Shown piece after piece: positions 60,181 through 64,000 of a stretch of 64,000 nt of DNA. Origin of the DNA: Atopsyche davidsoni (lineage: Eukaryota > Arthropoda > Insecta > Trichoptera > Hydrobiosidae); the NCBI GenBank assembly GCA_022113835.1, contig JAILWY010000010.1:11166501-11230500 (forward strand). Direction: 5' to 3'. Position 1 is the first letter of the stretch; each line of letters starts with the position of its first letter. The notes under the pieces are model-generated. The model saw only the letters and a program-made list of their open reading frames with translations. It searched no databases and was not told the DNA's origin. The translations under genes were made by a program, and so were the position numbers.

Positions 60181-61769
60181 GCATTGAACATCTGACTTTT
60201 CTGGGTTTATTTTATTTCAATGTTTACCCAAATGTGCCCTTAGGCTGAAAGATTACTTTTCTCGCGGATGGAGTGGTTAATCGATAACAAGTCTTGTCGG
60301 TGTCATTATCTAGCTGCATCTCGACTCGCATCTTCGTGTAGTGCTGGAGAGAGTCATGTTGCATAGGTAACTAAGCCGATGTAAGTTTTGCATTATGAGC
60401 CGTGTGATAGGAGCTTCGCGAGCGTTGCTTTGTTGGTGGCTTTTCTCTTTTACGACGCCAGTTTTCCACGATTCAGGCTCTTTTTCAATGAAGCTGTCTC
60501 CGATATTGAAAAACCTGCGGCTGTAGAAATGTCATTTTTATTATATGCGTAGTGAGAACACTTGCATACATTTATTAAAATTAAAAATAAATAAATATAT
60601 ACTTTATAAAAATTAAATTAATGAAACAAAAAAAGTTGGTTAGTACAATTATGATTTTGTATATATTTAAGAACACTTAAAAAAATTTGTGTAGTGAATT
60701 ACAGTAAGCTATAATAAATACATTTTTATAATCGTCGCATTTAGTATTTTCGAGTCACGGATAATTTTTCGAAATAATTTAGATTTCCTCGGTTTTTTTT
60801 TATCGCGAATGAGCAAATGTTATTAGAACTATTATCACACTGTGGCTGTCAATTTTTCATTTTGGCGTAAGAACAATGGTTGGCTATGACGTATTATTCT
60901 TCTAATACTCATTAGTACTACTATAGTGTAGTATTTGGGGAAATGCCAGGCGCTTGAGTAAGAAGGCGTGATTCACCAGCTAGACGATGAAATTTCATGA
61001 AATTACTCTGTGCTAGAACATAAGTTCTAGAATCACTGTATAAATATGTAAATGAATTTATATATATTTATATATGGCGCATCAGTTTAAAAATCTCAAC
61101 AACCTTGGATATATTTGTATTAAATATCTTAATGTTTACAAAGCTATGAGAAAATAGCTAACTCAACCAATTAAGATGTATAATGCAAAGGGAAAAAAAA
61201 GTATAAAGACAATGCTCGGGTCGGGTACCAAACAGGTAGTTGTTATATTCGAGCATAATCCCTGGTAATGCGAATGAATCTCTCTCTTTAAAAAGAAGCT
61301 TCTCACAAAAAGCGATTGGAAGATTCAGTTTTGGCAAAAAACCCGTAAGTTGGCGAATCGAAAGTCAGTCGTGGGAGTGCAATGGGTGGCTGGTGGAGTC
61401 GCGCGGACAGATCAGTCGCGAGGGGCGGACGGGCGCGCGCGCACCACGCCAGGGCACCGTCTAGTCCATCTTGTGTAATCATCGTTTGTGACAGGCACCG
61501 TCAGAAAGGAAACAAAAACGATATATATATATATATATTTATAGATATATGTGTATGTTGAAATTTAAAAATTTCCGCTCACAGACTACATTTTAATTTA
61601 AGTGTTTAAAAAATACTAAAAAAGAGATTTACTGTGTTGGTAAAATTGTGACAATATCGTCTTAAAATTGAATGTGCTATAAACGTTAAATTCATATATA
61701 TTGATCGGTTTTCATTCGATTATGATGAAAGAAATACGAAATGTACCCTCGATCTCGATGGGAGTGTAC

Positions 61770-61935
61770 AAGTATTATGCGGAGAGCTGTGCAGCGGACG
61801 AGCGCCCTGGAGCCGGAGAAGCCTACCGCCACGGGGAAGGCTTCCCCGGCTACCAGCCCGGCTCCGTCGGCGCCGGTCTGCACGAAGACCGCGGAGAGAC
61901 CCTCAAAAGCCGTGTCTCTTCTTGTTACTGCAGGT
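61770..61935 (+). other. GC-rich exon-like patch
   Basis: From 61795, after TGTGCAG, the sequence is open to about 61940 and reads RTSALEPEKPTATGKASPAT then SPAPSAPVCTKTAERPSK in one frame, a Pro/Ala/Thr linker-like composition. The following CAG|GTTTTT is a poor donor. That frame enters in phase 0, while the upstream exon ends in phase 2. It may be an alternative first exon, a remnant or regulatory DNA. Confidence 0.25.
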
Positions 61936-62877
61936 TTTTAAATCACTCACTGTCCAAGTAGATTGAAACGTTAATCTGTGAAATATTTACATTACAGGAC
62001 ATTTTAATACAAACTAATAGCAAATGAAATTATTTACAAATGATAAAATTAAGTTACGTTATTTTGTAATTTCATTGTTTCATTTAAACCCTATATTTAT
62101 TTATATGTTTTTTTTTATTCGACAAAAGAAAAGTTTACAATTATTTAACTCATATACTTATGAAATAGACGTTTTTTCGACACATTTCGGATTGTTTAAA
62201 CAATTTCAATTCGAAACCAATGGCATTGCATATCCGATATTTTTTATATTATTTAATTTATCTGTGGACATAAAATCAAAGACGTAAAAACCGAGATAGT
62301 ATAAAGATAGCCATAGCCTTTAAATTATATCAGTTTTCTATGAGTGGACATCTAAAAATATAAGTTCGTTGCGAAAGACAGAAAATCACGCTGAGCTAGG
62401 TTTACTTAGTCGCGATGAGCATCCACCGTGCCAAATACTTGTATTACAGGTAGTTTTGTCACGAGAGGTGGTTGATATTAAATGAGTACACGAGAGCAGG
62501 ACTGTGGGAACTGAAAAAGAAGATCTGCACTGCAAATATCAATTGGATATTATATGTTATTTGATAGTACAGAAAATTCTCGCATATTATAGACGACTAA
62601 CATGTAGGCAATCATATGCAGCGTGCGAAATAATAACTTGATCTGTATGGGACCAGCTGGATCCCTGAATATCGGGATTTTTTAAAACCGGTTTCAAAGA
62701 CGAGTTGTTACTGGTGATAGATAATCTTTTTGTTGGAAATAATGTGTTATGCAAGTTTTTTCTTAAGTTGTATTTGAATCCATTTTATGTAGATCTTATC
62801 GTCGTTATTTATTTATTTTATTCAAGGTTTTATCATTTATATTTACTTTAATATTACTTTTATTATTTTTCTTTCAG

Positions 62878-62936
62878 TCGCAAGAACTCTTTAATTCTTC
62901 GGACGCAACTTTCAGTCAGAGTCCATGCTATCATAG
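62878..62936 (+). CDS. Fhos: Fhos exon, start of FH3
   Basis: Between TTTCTTTCAG and GTATTT. With AA carried over it reads NRKNSLILRTQLSVRVHAII and leaves in phase 1. This is the conserved RKNSI.LRTQLSVRVHA block of FHOD proteins, the first helix of the armadillo-like FH3 region. Confidence 0.96.
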
Positions 62937-63063
62937 GTATTTTATTTTCTACTCTGTTGTCATTTTATGTTTATAAATAATTTATTATGCAAATTCTCTG
63001 TCTAATCGTCTTATGAATATGTGATTCCTTGAATTCTTGTTAAGATTGCTTTATCATTTACAG

Positions 63064-63248
63064 AGAAACTGCTGAACTCCACGGGTCGTGACTTGCGGCG
63101 CGCACTCTTTTCATTGAAGCAAATTTTCCAGGAAGACAAAGATCTAGTTCACGAATTCGTCCAGAACGATGGCCTGGATTGCTTGGTCCGGGTGGGTGCT
63201 GATGCCGACCAAAACTACCAGAACTACATACTGAGAGCCCTGGGGCAG
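63064..63248 (+). CDS. Fhos: Fhos exon, FH3 armadillo repeats
   Basis: It enters in phase 1 after ATTTACAG, reading [20 protein letters not shown], then [20 protein letters not shown], then [15 protein letters not shown], and ends at GGGCAG|GTGAGG, phase 0. These are among the most conserved FHOD blocks, forming the helical repeats that take part in dimerisation and autoinhibition. Confidence 0.97.
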
Positions 63249-63393
63249 GTGAGGAGAGAACGCCGCTTATTTATATACTTATATTATTATGGACAAAAAA
63301 ATACGGATATTTATAAATTTTTTAAACATTCAAAACTGATTATTACTGTAATTTTTGAGCTTTCGTTTATAATATTAACATGGGGGTTTTCAG

Positions 63394-63588
63394 GTGATGC
63401 TGTACGTAGACGGCATGAATGGTGTGATGGGCCACAGTGCCAGTCTGCAGTGGTTGTACTCGCTCATCGCATCTAAGTTCCGCCTGGTAGTCAAGACAAC
63501 CCTAAAGCTGCTTTTGGTCTTCGTGGAGTATGTGGACACCAACTGCTTACTCCTCATTAAGGCCATTGAGACTGTTGACTGTAGTCAA
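63394..63588 (+). CDS. Fhos: Fhos exon, FH3 continued
   Basis: 65 codons, phase 0 at both ends (TTTTCAG before, GTAAGT after). It reads [20 protein letters not shown], then [20 protein letters not shown], then ETVDCSQ. It matches the FHOD block LYVDGMNGV....WLY.L..SKFR.VVKT.LKLL.VFVEY. Confidence 0.97.
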
Positions 63589-63674
63589 GTAAGTTTAATA
63601 CTCCACCGAGCTATATATATATAAATATATATTATTTTAATTTATAAAATTGTTTTTTTTTACTTATTTTACAG

Positions 63675-63961
63675 GGTCTTCCACCATGGACAAACATCAT
63701 GAATCTACTCAAAGATTATGATGCTTCAGATACCGAGCTTCTCATCTACGCCATGACATTGATCAATAAATGCCTGAATGGGATCTCTGACCAGGATACA
63801 TATTACAACCAGACAGATGGTTTGGAGGAGCAGGGTATGTGTGACATCATCCAGAGGTACATGAGCAGACAAGGAACCGATTTGGATCTTCTGAGACAGT
63901 TCCAGATTTACGAAGCAGTGCTGAGTCATGAAGATGGAGATGATATTGGAACTCCACTGAG
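63675..63961 (+). CDS. Fhos: Fhos exon, FH3 C-terminal part
   Basis: After TTTTACAG it reads GLPPWTNIMNLLKDYDASDT, then LLIYAMTLINKCLNGISDQD, then QGTDLDLLRQFQIYEAVLSH and EDGDDIGTPL, and leaves in phase 2 at CTGAG|GTAATT. It matches the end of the FHOD FH3 region (PW.N.M..L....DTELL.YAMTL.NK, GTDLDLL.Q...YE..L..EDG). The gene continues beyond the window toward FH1/FH2. Confidence 0.96.
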
Positions 63962-64000
63962 GTAATTGACAAAAATTATGATAAAAAATCCTACATTTTA

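Overview
This is a stretch of insect nuclear DNA. It is AT-rich with long introns and GT-AG splice sites, it carries many (TA)n microsatellites, and it is packed with decayed transposons. Most of the 64 kb belongs to one gene on the + strand, an orthologue of the formin Fhos/FHOD. A second gene, paramyosin (Prm), reads leftward from about 1.6 kb and runs off the left edge. Both products work in muscle sarcomeres, and the two genes are divergent neighbours here. I cannot fix the insect order from the sequence; the paramyosin and FHOD peptides are clearly arthropod-like.

Layout: 1-1594 holds the first two coding exons of paramyosin (- strand) and part of its second intron. 1595-1880 is its GC-rich upstream region. 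1881-8355 is intergenic. 8356-8643 is a candidate 5' exon for Fhos, ending in a short coding start and a good donor. A 27-kb intron follows, filled with mobile DNA. Secure Fhos coding sequence starts at 35747 with a small exon, followed by a very large Ser-rich exon (37191-40681). A small exon lies at 42095, a possible alternative exon at 45924, the GTPase-binding-domain exon ends at 46850, and five more exons (58882, 62878, 63064, 63394, 63675) encode the rest of the GBD and the FH3/armadillo region. The FH1, FH2 and DAD parts must lie beyond 64000.

The mobile DNA includes: a 2.6-kb terminal-inverted-repeat transposon with an intron-containing transposase broken by two in-frame TGA codons (14237-16847); a mariner next to it, split by a LINE fragment (16903-18290); an R1-like LINE fragment (about 19890-20500); an LTR with a solo LTR of the same family inserted inside it (23215-24056); a 72/45-bp minisatellite (24494-25035); two short hAT elements stacked in one target site (31288-31708); a Tigger/pogo-type element abutting a fold-back element (33503-34145); an internally deleted hAT in a Fhos intron (40803-42001); and further hAT and fold-back elements at 49721, 52450 and 56054. 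Four near-perfect short palindromes (20570, 34496, 36941, 59011) and two longer hairpins (2925, 12717) are also present.

Nothing here is a prokaryotic-style system. The more unusual observations are the nested insertions whose target duplications can be read directly, the repeated ESGEKAWW motif in the large Fhos exon, and the possible alternative exons of Fhos.
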